The notes under the pieces are model-generated. The model was not told the DNA's origin, ran no database searches, and worked only from the letters and a program-made list of their open reading frames with translations. The position numbers and the translations under genes were made by a program. From positions 21,316 to 85,315 of the forward strand of contig RAYE01000019.1 of assembly GCA_003612285.1 (NCBI GenBank): a DNA stretch of 64,000 bases, written 5' to 3'. The DNA is from a bacterium D16-51. GTDB lineage: Bacteria > Bacillota > Clostridia > Lachnospirales > Lachnospiraceae. This document shows positions 1 through 8,940 of this stretch, one piece after another. Numbering within the stretch: the first letter of the stretch is position 1; the number at the start of each line of letters is the position of its first letter.

Positions 1-549
1 ATGTTATCAAAACCAGCTACTTTGCTTTTGGGGATTATTTATGAAAAACCACTTAATGCATATGAAATAACAAAACTGTTAGCTTATATGAATATTAAGT
101 GGTGGTTCAATGTTGCAGATTCAACGGTTTATACAACATTGAAAAATTTAGAAAAAAGAAGTTTAATCAAAGGAACAATAGAAAGAATAGGCAATATGCC
201 AGATAGAACAATATATTCTTTAACCGAGAAAGGGAAAGATGAGCTAAAAGAAACCATTAAAGAATCCATTCTACAATTTAGTTATGATACCAATATTTTT
301 ACAATAGCTGCTTTTAGCATGGATATTTTAGAAACAGAAGAAAAGAAAGAATTATTAGAGAAAAGACTGAACATCTTGCAATCTTATCTTACAGGAATTA
401 GTAAACAGAACAATGAAATATGGGAAGAGGAAGTACCAGATTTTCATGTGGCGAATTTAGAGCGAATGATTGATATAGTTCAAGCTGAAATATCTGGAAC
501 AAAAAGATTATTGTCTGTTATCAAGGAGGAAAAAAATAATGAAAAATAA
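1..549 (+). CDS. PadR-family transcriptional regulator
   Basis: A 182-residue cytoplasmic DNA-binding protein. Residues 1-90 form the PadR winged helix: LLGIIYEKPLNAYEITKLL, then a recognition region (WWFNVADSTVYTTLKNLEKRSLI) and a wing ending in DRTIYSLTEKGKDEL. The C-terminal half is helical and charged, as in the PadR dimerization domain. PadR proteins repress neighbouring membrane or transporter genes and respond to small molecules or phenolics. Here the stop overlaps the start of the downstream membrane protein by 11 bp, so the two are co-translated and the regulator probably controls that operon. The ATG is the first base of the window, so a further upstream start cannot be excluded, though the length is normal for the family. 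Confidence 0.88.
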   Translation: MLSKPATLLLGIIYEKPLNAYEITKLLAYMNIKWWFNVADSTVYTTLKNLEKRSLIKGTIERIGNMPDRTIYSLTEKGKDELKETIKESILQFSYDTNIFTIAAFSMDILETEEKKELLEKRLNILQSYLTGISKQNNEIWEEEVPDFHVANLERMIDIVQAEISGTKRLLSVIKEEKNNEK

Positions 550-1267
550 ATGGTTGCACTTTTGCATTGATAAAGAAAATATATTTGGATTGGTTTGTGG
601 TCTTATTATGATTTTGCTGAGTATAGCTATGGCACTATTTAATAGCGAAGTAGTCAATATTATATCGAGAGATATACTCATGATTTTATTTTTAGGTTTT
701 CTTACACCTATCTATTATATTTTAATCACAAAAAAGAAAAACTTGTCAGTTTTGGGAATACATAAAAAAAGGCTGACTGTCAGTTTAATAATTAATGTGG
801 TTGCGGGTATTTTTTTATTGGCTATGTTTATTAACAAAAATACAGAAGATATAAGTTTTAATATAAATTCATTTTATGCAATTACATATATTTTAGTTGC
901 AGGTATATTTGAAATGATTTTCATATATGGATTCTTACGTTATGAATTTGAGAGGGCATTTGGAATACTCCCCGCTATTCTTATTACTGCCATTTTTTAC
1001 AGTTTACATCATGCAGGTTTTCAACCAGAGTTTACAAAGTTATTTTTTGTTGGAATTATGTATGTTACAGTATTTTATTTTACACACAATATATTCTCAA
1101 TATTTCCATTTTTTTGGGGTGTTGGTGCTATTTGGGACGTTTTAGTAAATTCAGATGCAGGAAATCAGATAAAGAATGAAACATCGTTTATCATTGCAAT
1201 ATTAATGTTTATTGCCATGATAGGCATAAGCATATTTATTCACTGTAAAATCAAAAATAAGAAATAA
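539..1267 (+). CDS. CPBP-like (Abi/CAAX protease family) membrane protein, atypical active site
   Basis: A 242-residue integral membrane protein with about seven hydrophobic segments (near residues 14-34, 43-63, 79-99, 110-130, 140-160, 165-190 and 215-235). The order of motifs resembles the CPBP glutamic intramembrane protease family. GIFEMIFIYGFLRYEFER stands where EExxxR is expected, FYSLHHAGF gives the FxxxH motif, and WGVGAIWDVLVN resembles motif 3. The second Glu and the Arg of motif 1 are missing (EMIFIY), so proteolytic activity is doubtful. Family members process CAAX proteins in eukaryotes and are often linked to bacteriocin self-immunity in Firmicutes. It is co-translated with the PadR gene. 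The Shine-Dalgarno AAGGAGG lies inside the PadR coding sequence. Confidence 0.7.
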   Translation: MKNKWLHFCIDKENIFGLVCGLIMILLSIAMALFNSEVVNIISRDILMILFLGFLTPIYYILITKKKNLSVLGIHKKRLTVSLIINVVAGIFLLAMFINKNTEDISFNINSFYAITYILVAGIFEMIFIYGFLRYEFERAFGILPAILITAIFYSLHHAGFQPEFTKLFFVGIMYVTVFYFTHNIFSIFPFFWGVGAIWDVLVNSDAGNQIKNETSFIIAILMFIAMIGISIFIHCKIKNKK

Positions 1268-1358
1268 AGAGTATGTGTTAGGACTTTTATTTGTAAGAAA
1301 TCAGTTGCATAGATGATTGACGTTGATACGAAAAGGTAGGTGTCCATATGGGAAAATA

Positions 1359-1787
1359 ATGATATTAACGTTTTCAGATGATGAAGAAAATATTTATAAT
1401 GGGATATTGGAAGTCATAACCAATAGCAAAAGTCTTGAATGGTGCAATACATTCCAAGATACAGAAATTCAAGTCGAGGGATTGAGGATTAATTTAGCGC
1501 AAAGGAGCGTTTGGGTAAATGATATTGAGGTTAGGCTAACCAATACGGAGTTTGAAATTCTGTATTTGTTAGCCAGTAATCCCGGCAGAGTATTTACTAT
1601 TGAACAGATTTATAACATTATTTGGAATTATGAGTATTTGGGGGATTACGCTACGATTTCAAAACATATTAGCAGTATTAGGAAAAAGATAGGTGACAGT
1701 TCAAGCAGACAACTTTATATACAAACAATACGAAGTGTCGGCTATCGGTTTAACAAGAATTTGAAAAGGTCAGCAAGGGGCAAATGA
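1359..1787 (+). CDS. Winged-helix (OmpR/PhoB C-terminal type) regulator
   Basis: A 142-residue protein. About residues 40-135 are a trans_reg_C winged helix: VEGLRINLAQRSVWVNDIEVRLT, TEFEILYLLASNPGRVFT, HISSIRKKIGDSS and IQTIRSVGYRF. The first 35 residues (MILTFSDDEENIYNGILEV) look like a much shortened receiver domain without phosphorylatable Asp, so this is probably a stand-alone DNA-binding protein rather than a two-component regulator. Such genes commonly precede DUF3847/MobQ modules in Firmicute IMEs and probably control mobilization. The start at 1359 is preferred: its ATG overlaps the TAA of a three-codon frame (MGK, from 1347) that has the better ribosome binding site. A TTG at 1317 is possible. 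Confidence 0.75.
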   Translation: MILTFSDDEENIYNGILEVITNSKSLEWCNTFQDTEIQVEGLRINLAQRSVWVNDIEVRLTNTEFEILYLLASNPGRVFTIEQIYNIIWNYEYLGDYATISKHISSIRKKIGDSSSRQLYIQTIRSVGYRFNKNLKRSARGK

Positions 1788-1866
1788 GAAATGAAAACCT
1801 GAACTGACCTTTTATTGTATCAAGACTGGAAAGAGGATATAAAAATTGAATAATGTTTACTTTTTT

Positions 1867-1905
1867 GTAGCGATTATCTTAACAGACAATCTGCTACCTT
1901 TTTTA
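1867..1905 (+). terminator. Rho-independent terminator after the winged-helix gene
   Basis: GTAGCGATT (1867-1875) pairs with AATC.GCTAC (1888-1897) around a short loop. It is followed by CTTTTTTATTTT. This separates the regulator from the mobilization genes. Confidence 0.6.
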
Positions 1906-1950
1906 TTTTCAGCAACCACCAACACAGCACAGAAAGAATGAGGTATCAAA

Positions 1951-2293
1951 ATGATTGAGAGCAAGAATGACACAAGCAAAAACTTAGAAAAGGCATTGCA
2001 GGCATTGAAACAGGCGCAACAGCGTGTAGCCAATGAGAAGAAAAAACAGAATGAGAAGAAACGCAAAGCCGAGAACCACCACAAATACATTATGGGCGGC
2101 ATTATCGTGAAGTATTTCCCCGACTGCTACCGCTATGACGAGGGCGAGTTAAACCGTATCTTGTCGGTTGCCTTACAGACAAGGGAGTGTCAGCAGATTA
2201 TATCCAAAATCAAAGCGGAAAGCCGAGAAACCACTCCCCCCACAATCCACGCTCACCAATGCCGAAAACGAAAGCGAGGGAGATACGGAATGA
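1951..2293 (+). pseudogene. DUF3847-type mobilization-associated protein, frameshifted near its end
   Basis: The first 90 residues read as a coiled-coil protein that regularly precedes MobQ relaxases in Firmicute IMEs (MIESKNDTSKNLEKALQALK, then a basic stretch KKKQNEKKRKAENHH and FPDCYRYDEGELNRIL). Its function is unknown; an accessory relaxosome role is inferred from position. After about residue 90 the frame turns into non-protein-like sequence and runs on to 2610. Shifting by one base after the run of six C at 2237-2242 gives a normal acidic tail (TLTNAENESEGDTE) and a stop at 2291-2293. I therefore read this as a one-base indel in a homopolymer. The tail past 2293 is the oriT region, not protein. 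Confidence 0.65.
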
Positions 2294-2602
2294 TAAAGGC
2301 GAGGACGCTGGAAAGCCGAGGTAACGTATTCACCCTGTTTACAGGGTGCGCACAGATATACCACCAGAGGTGGTATGTGCGCCCTTCGGGGAGCAAGTTT
2401 CACTTGCATGGACTCTTGCAGAGGGCGGTGCGCCAAAGGCAGGCGCACATGGGGGAGCTACAATCCCCCATCGGGGCGAAAGTGCCGCCCCTGCCCCCTA
2501 GTGAACTTTGCGTTCAGACAAAAGCCAAAGTGCGGCTTTTATCTGCCCACAAAGTCTATGAGTGCGCCCCACTACTCTATCGGCAGAATGTAGGTGTTGC
2601 GT
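2294..2602 (+). other. oriT: oriT of the MobQ element (RSF1010-like nic region)
   Basis: About 300 bp without a convincing gene, rich in hairpins, directly upstream of the relaxase. A perfect hairpin ATACCACC-AGA-GGTGGTAT (2358-2376) is followed at once by GTGCGCCCTT (2377-2386). This is the layout of the RSF1010/R1162 oriT, where a hairpin precedes GTGCG/CCCT and MobA nicks between G and C, so the predicted nick is about 2381/2382. Other hairpins are CACCCTGTTTACAGGGTG (near 2332-2349) and GTGCGCC..GGCGCAC (near 2429-2449). The site and the MobQ relaxase encoded next to it fit each other. The nick position is inferred by analogy. Confidence 0.65.
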
Positions 2603-4192
2603 ATGGCTAATGTCACGAAACAGGCAAGCACACGGTTTTCCATAGTCAAGCGGAGCAAAGGGCAGTCGGCAGTTGAGAAAGCGTCCTATATCAGCAGGAG
2701 CGTCCTTGTCAGCGAGTTTGACGGGCAGACCTACCGCCCGAAATACCATGAAGATTTAGTCCACAGCGAAATCACTCTCCCACCCAATGCGCCCAAAGAG
2801 TATGCAGACCGAGCCACCTTATGGAACGCTGTTGAACTGTCAGAGAAAGGGCAGAAATCACAGCTTGCGAGAATGTTAAAAGCGTCACTCCCCAATGAAT
2901 GGAGTTACGAACTTGCAGAGGAAGTCGTGAGGGATTATGTGCAGAGGAATTTTGTTGATAAAGGTATGTGTGCGGATTGGGCAATCCATGACAGCGAGAA
3001 CGACAAAGGACAGCGCAATCTCCATACCCATGTTCTACTCACTATGCGCCCTCTCACTGAAAACGGGGAGTGGGGAGCAAAACAGAAGAAAATCTATGAC
3101 CTTGACGAAAACGGCGAGAAGATACCAGTGATTGATAAAAAGACAGGTCAGCAGAAAGTTGACAAGCGGAACAGGAAACAGTGGAAATGCCACACCGCCG
3201 ACAGCACCGACTGGAACAGCAAAGAGAACGCCAAAATGTGGCGCAAGGATTTAGCCGACACAATCAATGCTACCAATGAACAGTTGGGGATTGCGTTACA
3301 TTGGGAACACCGCTCTTTTAAGGAACAGGGGATTGACAAAGAGCCGACTATCCATATCGGGGCGGTTGCCAACGCTTTAGAGCGTAAGGGCATACAGACC
3401 GAGAGGGGAAACATCAATCGGGAAATCATCAGGAACAATCTGCTGTTGGAACAGGCAAAAGAAATGCTCATGCTTGCCAAGCAGGAACTTCACAGCGCAC
3501 AGTACGCAACGTACAAAAGTACGCAGATTAAAAATACGGCGGTCAGCGTGAAGAATGAAGTCATGGAGATGATTGCAAAAGTAAGGGAGCGCAAAGGCAG
3601 ATTAGACCTGCTGATTGTCAGCGGAAAGCACCTAAGAAGAATATCCGACCGAACCGCCTTGCAGTCAGCCGACAATGCGGAGAAGTTTATCACGACAAGG
3701 AAGATAGACAGCTTTGAGAGCCTTGCGAAATTCACAGAGGACAGGGAGCAGAAATATCAGCAGTTGGAAACGGCACATCTTTCAAAGGGGCAGAAACTAA
3801 GCCGATTAAAGGAACTGTCAAAAATGTATGCCCTCTTTGCGCCGATCCAAGCCACCTATAAGGAGAGCCAGTCTCTCAAAGGGCTTGCTAAAATGCGGTA
3901 TGACAAAGAGCATACGGACAGCTTATCGAAGTACCCCGAATTAAAGGAGCGTATGCAGAGCCTTTTACAGAGCGGTGAGAAGGTAACGCCGAAACAGTGG
4001 AAAACCGAGATACAGTCTTTGCAGTCGGAATATGACAGTATCGGCAAGGAGCAGAGCAAGACCGTCACAGAATTAGCGTATGCCGAGGTAATCAGCTGCA
4101 ACAGGAAAAACCTTGCGAGGGAGCTTCAGAACGAGAGCCGACAGCACAGTATACAGCAAAGCAAAACTAAGCAGAGGGAGGAAGAAATTTAA
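2603..4192 (+). CDS. mobA: MobA/MobL (MobQ) relaxase
   Basis: A 529-residue nickase that would cut one strand at oriT, stay covalently attached and lead it into a recipient through another element's conjugation channel. The N-terminal ~250 residues are the relaxase domain: FSIVKRSKGQSAVEKASYISR, WNAVELSE and the metal-binding motif around NLHTHVLLTMRPL. Beyond that the protein is mostly helical and charged, predicted coiled coil. MANVTKQASTRFSIV at ATG 2603 is chosen over an upstream start nine bases earlier because it matches the usual family N-terminus. No coupling protein or secretion genes belong to this element, so transfer would need a helper such as ICE-B. Confidence 0.9.
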   Translation: MANVTKQASTRFSIVKRSKGQSAVEKASYISRSVLVSEFDGQTYRPKYHEDLVHSEITLPPNAPKEYADRATLWNAVELSEKGQKSQLARMLKASLPNEWSYELAEEVVRDYVQRNFVDKGMCADWAIHDSENDKGQRNLHTHVLLTMRPLTENGEWGAKQKKIYDLDENGEKIPVIDKKTGQQKVDKRNRKQWKCHTADSTDWNSKENAKMWRKDLADTINATNEQLGIALHWEHRSFKEQGIDKEPTIHIGAVANALERKGIQTERGNINREIIRNNLLLEQAKEMLMLAKQELHSAQYATYKSTQIKNTAVSVKNEVMEMIAKVRERKGRLDLLIVSGKHLRRISDRTALQSADNAEKFITTRKIDSFESLAKFTEDREQKYQQLETAHLSKGQKLSRLKELSKMYALFAPIQATYKESQSLKGLAKMRYDKEHTDSLSKYPELKERMQSLLQSGEKVTPKQWKTEIQSLQSEYDSIGKEQSKTVTELAYAEVISCNRKNLARELQNESRQHSIQQSKTKQREEEI

Positions 4193-4214
4193 CAGATAAT
4201 AGTTGCACAGTGTC

Positions 4215-4252
4215 AGAGCGTATAGAAACCAGTCTATGCGCTCTATTCTATT
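4215..4252 (+). terminator. Hairpin between relaxase and next gene
   Basis: AGAGCGTATAGA (4215-4226) pairs with TCTATGCGCTCT (4233-4244, one G-U) across AACCAG, followed by ATTCTATT. It is a plausible weak terminator or processing site just before the ribosome binding site of the following small gene. Confidence 0.45.
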
Positions 4253-4268
4253 ATAAAGGAGCAGATTT

Positions 4269-4442
4269 ATGAGCAAAGACAGCAGTACACAGCAAAGAGC
4301 CACCCGACAGCACCCACCCACAAAAATTATCGTGGAAAGGCACTATGTAGGCACTGAAAAAATGGAAACGGTATTCAAGCGGATAGCCGAGGAACAGATA
4401 ACAAAAAGGGTTAAGGAGATAGCGGAAAACAGCGTAAATTAG
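4269..4442 (+). CDS. Small conserved-type protein between relaxase and recombinase
   Basis: A 57-residue protein of unknown function with a strong AAAGGAG eight bases before its ATG. It has a polar N-terminus (MSKDSSTQQRATRQHPPT) followed by IIVERHYVGTEKMETVFKRI and a basic helical end. I know similar short proteins from the same slot (after MobQ, before a serine recombinase) in Firmicute IMEs. A role as recombination directionality factor or regulator is only a guess from position. Its stop is at the junction where the recombinase gene has lost its start and catalytic domain. Confidence 0.65.
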   Translation: MSKDSSTQQRATRQHPPTKIIVERHYVGTEKMETVFKRIAEEQITKRVKEIAENSVN

Positions 4443-5757
4443 CACTGGAAACGGAAAAGGGAATATCAATGACGGCGTGGACTCCATAGACAACGCACAA
4501 ATGGATATTACACCGTTCCGCAACATCATCAATGAAATGTACGCAAAGGACACGTCAAGGAAAATCAAGAGCGCACTCCACGCAAGGAAAATGCAGGGCA
4601 AGTATATGGCTGCTACCGCCCCTTTCGGATATAAGAAAGACGAGAGCGACCATAACCACCTTGTCATTGATGAAGTGACCGCCCCCGTTGTGGAACTGAT
4701 TTTCTCAATCGCCGAGGAGGGCGTGGGGCTTCACACTATCTGTAATCGCTTGCGCAAGGCAAAGGTCATAAAGCCGAGTTTCTACAAAAAGGAAATGTTT
4801 GAGCGGTACACTGATGAGGAAAAGATGTATGACTGGGATACTGCCTATGTCAGTAAGATATTGCATGACCCCGTTTATGCAGGAAACCTTACCGTAGCGG
4901 AAAGACCGACCAAGACCATGCGTTCCAAGAAAAGACAGTATATCCCGTATGCGGAGCGTGAAGTTATCTATGGAACACATGAACCGATTATCGAGCAGAG
5001 CCGTTGGAACACCGTACAGAAGATTTTGGAGAGCAGACCGCCCGTTATCGGGGAAAGTTCAAGCGGATATGACAACATCTTCCGAGGGGTTATCAAGTGC
5101 GCCGATTGTGGGAGTGCCATGCTTGTCAAAGTCGAGCAGAAAAGAAAGCGGAACAATGTATTAGACAAGACTTTCTACTGCTGTACCAAATACCGCAAGT
5201 TTGGGAAAGAGGGTTGTTCAGCACACACCATTGAGGCGAGGACGGTTCACGAAGTTGTGCTTGCGGACATTCAGAAACACGCAGGACAGGCACTGGCGGA
5301 CAGGAAAGCAATGGTAACGGATATTGCGGAGCGTCTTAATCTCCAACTATCGGCAGATAAGGAACAGCAGAAAAAGGAACTAAGGCAATGTAAACAGCGT
5401 GTGTCGGAGATTGAAAACCTGTATGCCAAGCTGTACGAGGACTTGACAAGGGAACTGCTGACCGAAAAGCGTTTTCAGATGTTGTCGGCAAGGTATGACA
5501 GCGAGCAGGAGGAACTGACAGCCAAGATAAAAGAACTTGAAAAAAGTGCCATAGCGGACAAGGAGCAGTTATCTTCCATAGAGCAGTTTGCGGAGCAGAT
5601 AAGCGGTTATGCAGGAATAACAGAACTCAATTTTAAGATAATCAACCAACTGATAGAAAAAATTCTTGTTTCTGAACCCGTAGAAGTTGACGGGCAGAAA
5701 ATTCAACGACTTACTATCCATTACAAGTTCATAGGGGCACTGGAAACCCTTGAATAA
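4443..5757 (+). pseudogene. Large serine recombinase, catalytic domain deleted
   Basis: The open frame covers the recombinase, zinc-ribbon and coiled-coil part of a large serine recombinase. It begins at INDGVDSIDNAQMDITPFRN, continues through AKDTSRKIKSALHARKMQGK, a recombinase domain (VIDEVTAPVVELIFSIAEEG), the zinc motif CADCGSAML..CC, and a coiled coil near residues 280-370. The first ~130 residues, with the catalytic serine, are missing. Upstream, in another frame, ALETEKGI resembles the normal first residues of this family. An internal deletion of roughly 0.4 kb with a frameshift therefore fused the start to the C-terminal part. The product cannot cut DNA. The gene ends about 35 bp before the presumed element end, where a recombinase gene is expected. 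Confidence 0.8.
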
Positions 5758-5792
5758 TGGATATTTTCTAAGTCACCTATTCCAACTATCCA

Positions 5793-7610
5793 ACAGATGC
5801 TGGACGGGAGGGAGAGCTTATCTTCCGCCTTGTGTATGAAATGGCAGGCTGTGACAAGCCAATCAAACGCCTGTGGATTTCCTCGATGGAGGAAAGCGCC
5901 ATTCGTGAGGGGTTTGAGAATTTACAGCCGGGGAGCGATTATGACAACCTGTACCATTCCGCACTGTGCAGGCAGGAAGCGGACTGGCTTGTGGGCATCA
6001 ACGGTACAAGGCTGTTTAAGATTTTATATGGCGGAAAGGTTTTAAAGGTGGGGCGGGTGCAGACACCCACCCTTGCGATGTTAGTAGACCGGGAAGCAAA
6101 GATTATGAATTTCCAGAAGGAAAAATATTACATGACGCATATCCTGATGGACGGGATGGATGCCGCCACCGGGCGCATGGATGATAAAAATAAAGCGGAT
6201 GAGATTGCGGGAGCTTGCCGGGACGGGCAGGCTCTCACCACGTCTGTTGTAAAAGAGGAAAAGGCAGTCATGCCGCCGAAGCTCTATGACCTTACCACCC
6301 TCCAGAGGGATGCGAACCGTTTATTTGGATTTACCGCAAAGCAGACCTTAGAGTACACACAGAGCCTTTATGAGAAAAAGTTAGCCACATATCCGAGGAC
6401 GGACAGCCAGTTCTTATCCGATGACATGGGGAATACCGCAGAGGGTGTGATTGAAGCAGTATTCAGTTCCCTGATGTTTGAGGAAAACAAGGCTTCCAGA
6501 CCGGACATAAAGCGGATTTTGAACAGTAAAAAAGTAACAGACCACCACGCCATTATCCCCACAATGGAGATAGCGAAAGCTGACCTTGTGGCACTGCCGG
6601 AAACGGAGCGCAAGATCCTGTCTTTGGTTGCGAACCGCCTGTTATGAGCCACCGGGGAAAAACATTTGTATGAAACGGTAAAGGCGGAGTTTTCCTGTAA
6701 TGGACATACTTTTGCGGTTTCCGGGAAGTCCGTCACGCATAACGGGTGGAAGTCCTTTGAGGATTCCTTTAAGCGTTCCTTTAAAATCTCCGGGAATCAG
6801 GAGGAAGAAAAAGAGGAAAAGAAGCTGCCGGAATTGTCGGAGGGACAGGCATTTGACCATGTGCAGACGAAAGTAAGCGAGCATTTCACTTCCCCGCCGA
6901 AGCACTTTACAGAAGATTTATTATTATCCGCAATGGAACGTGCCGGGGCGGAAGATATGGGCGATGACGTGGAGAGGAAAGGCTTGGGTACGCCTGCGAC
7001 AAGGGCGGACATCATTGAGAAGTTAGTCAAGGACGGGGTTGTGAAGCGTGAGAAGAAGCAGATCATACCGACAGAGGACGGAATGAAGCTGATTACGGTG
7101 CTGCCGGATGTGGTGAAGTCCCCGAAACTTACCGCCGATTGGGAAAATGCCCTGACACTGGTAGCGAAAGGGGAGCTTCCTATGGAGGACTTCATGGCGG
7201 ACATTGAAAACATGGTGTCGGAGCTGATACACACTTACCATGAGGTCAGTGACGAGCAGAAAAAGATGTTCGCACAGGAGCAGGCGGCTCTTGGGGTATG
7301 CCCGAACTGCGGCGGTCAGGTGGTAAAAGGAAAATTCGGCGCTTACTGCGTGAAAAAATGCGGTATGAACGTGAGCCGGGTAATGGGTGCTGCCCTTACC
7401 GATGCACAGGTGAAGGATATGCTTGCCGGGAAGAAAATCCTGTTAAAAGGGTTAAAGAGCAAGGCGGGCAAGCCCTATGATGCTTATATCATTCCGAGTG
7501 GGACGGAAGAATACCATTACACCAAAGACGGGGCAGAAAAAAGCGGGGTACAGTTTAAGTTTGTCATGGAGTTTCCGAAAAAGAAACCTTCTGGCGGGAA
7601 GAAAAAATAA
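5793..7610 (+). pseudogene. topB: DNA topoisomerase III, 5' truncated with internal stop
   Basis: ICE-type TopB relaxes and decatenates single-stranded DNA intermediates during transfer. The visible part starts at TDAGREGELIFRL (Toprim acidic motif). It continues through VGINGTRLFK, GRVQTPTLAMLVDRE, the active-site Tyr region KKLATYPRTDSQFL (near 6380) and a C-terminal zinc-ribbon-like end (CPNCGG...YC). The first ~140 residues were separated by IME1. An in-frame TGA at 6645-6647 interrupts VANRLL*ATGEKHLYE, where relatives usually have Cys, so a TGC or TGT to TGA change is likely. The frame is otherwise open to the stop at 7610. No functional enzyme is expected from this copy. Confidence 0.88.
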
Positions 7611-7623
7611 GGGAGGAAGAAAG

Positions 7624-7959
7624 ATGTTTACAACCGGGGATAAGTTATTAAATGTGATGAAAGAGGAAGAAATCAGCATTATGGAGCTTTCCAGAATGTC
7701 GGGAGTGCCGAAAAGGACAATCATGGATATTCTGGCGGGTATCAGGGAGCCGGAACTTGGCGTGGTATGCAGGATTGCGGACGGGCTTGGCATCTGCGTC
7801 CATGAGCTTCGTGCCGATGAGGAACAGTATGCCATATCCGTACAGAAGGATACCCTTGCAAAGCTGATCGTGGTCAGTGAGATAAACGGTGTGGAGCTGG
7901 AGGAACTGATACATACCATTCTGGAAAAAGGCATTGAGGAACATGGTTTCTATGAGTAA
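7624..7959 (+). CDS. HTH (Cro/CI-like) regulator of the ICE-A topB-helicase segment
   Basis: A 111-residue protein with an N-terminal helix-turn-helix (ISIMELSRMSGVPKRTIMDILAG, about residues 14-36, then GVVCRIADGLGICVHEL). It has a helical C-terminus with EINGVELEELIHTILEKG. It has a GGGAGGAAGAA binding site and follows topB by 13 bp in one operon. Such small regulators sit between topB and the helicase gene in many Clostridial ICEs; targets are unknown. A strong terminator follows, so it closes the topB transcription unit. The HTH assignment is reasonably sure, the regulatory role is inferred. Confidence 0.75.
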   Translation: MFTTGDKLLNVMKEEEISIMELSRMSGVPKRTIMDILAGIREPELGVVCRIADGLGICVHELRADEEQYAISVQKDTLAKLIVVSEINGVELEELIHTILEKGIEEHGFYE

Positions 7960-7981
7960 TGCTGGAGAGTAACAGGAAACA

Positions 7982-8020
7982 GGCTGCAAGATACGGTTTT
8001 TGTATTTTGCAGCCATTTTT
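7982..8020 (+). terminator. Rho-independent terminator
   Basis: GGCTGCAAGATAC (7982-7994) pairs over 13 positions (one G-U) with GTATTTTGCAGCC (8002-8014) and is followed by ATTTTT. It lies between the HTH gene and the helicase gene. Confidence 0.85.
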
Positions 8021-8034
8021 AATGGAGGATTGCC

Positions 8035-8940
8035 ATGAGAAAATATGACGTAATTTCCGCACTCTCCGAAGAAACATCAAAGAGGGTGACGAGAAATGAA
8101 GAAAGCTGGAAAAAATATCTGAACACAGCATCAAGGCTCTACAAATACCCGTTCAAAGACCAGCTCCTTATCTATGCCCAAAGACCGGACGCCACAGCCT
8201 GCGCTTCCATAGAGATATGGAATGAAAAAATGCACTGTTGGGTAAACAAGGGCGCAAAGGGGATTGCACTTCTGGATGAAGAAGGGAGTCCCTACACCGG
8301 ACTGCGGTACGTCTTTGACATATCGGACGTGCATAAGGCAAGGCGCATCGGGCGTTTTCCCCAGCTTTGGGAGATGCGGGAGGAACATCAGGAAGCGGTT
8401 CTGAACCGTCTGGAAGGGATTTATGGAGATACTAACAAGGAAGCGGGATTTGTGGACAGGATCAGGGAGATTGCTTCCCGGATTGCACAGGACTGTTATG
8501 GGGAGCTTGCTTCGGATATGGAATATCTGAAAGAGGGAAGTTTTCTGGAGGAACTGGACGAACTGAATATTGCTGTTCGTGTCCGGGAAACGCTGGCGGA
8601 CAGCATCGCCTACACTGTCTTGAAGCGGTGCGGCATGGAAGATGCGGAGCTGGCAGAGGAAATCCAGTTCCCCTATATCCATGAGTTTAATACAATAGAA
8701 ACCCTGTCACATATCGGTGACAGCATATCCGATTTATCCAAGCCTGTGCTGATGGAGATTGGCAAAGCAATCGGGGCATATGACAGGGAAATCGCCGGAA
8801 AGGAAGTAGCGAAAAATTTTGCCCAAAAAGGACTTGCAAATACCTCTGACACACGCTATAATGCTTTAAAGCGTGAAAGCGAAACAAAGGACGTACAACC
8901 CTACCACACAGACCAGAAATGCCGGGGAAAGGGGAAATAA
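8035..8940 (+). pseudogene. Methylase/helicase A, N-terminal fragment
   Basis: Codes for the first ~290 residues of the giant ICE methylase/helicase. It has an ArdC/LtrC-like N-terminal domain ([42 protein letters not shown]) and a helical part ending [15 protein letters not shown]. Helicase B (44748 onward) carries the same domain in one continuous frame with the rest. Here the body is one frame further on (open from 8870), so an indel between about 8870 and 8938 separates them. The stop TAA at 8938-8940 shares its last base with the ATG of tnpV (8940), so this fragment could be translated as a unit coupled to TnpV. Strong AATGGAGGA ribosome binding site before ATG 8035. Confidence 0.8.

Larger units (their letters stand above)
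1..5790. mobile_element. IME1, mobilizable element, right part (left end outside window)
   Basis: A block holding regulators, an oriT-like region, a MobQ relaxase and a C-terminal serine recombinase ends about 35 bp after the recombinase stop. Directly after it, from about 5793, the reading frame of a topoisomerase III (TDAGREGE motif) begins in mid-gene. Recombinase genes usually lie at element ends, so the right boundary is placed at about 5790. The left end and the 5' half of topB must lie upstream of the window. That the PadR and CPBP genes at 1-1267 belong to this element is inferred from position only; they are more A+T-rich than the relaxase. Because the recombinase is broken, the element probably cannot excise by itself. 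Confidence 0.7.

Noticed and set aside
5797..6045. 82-residue frame at the start of the topB fragment
   Set aside because: Out of frame with the clear TDAGREGE..EMAGC topoisomerase reading; a shadow.
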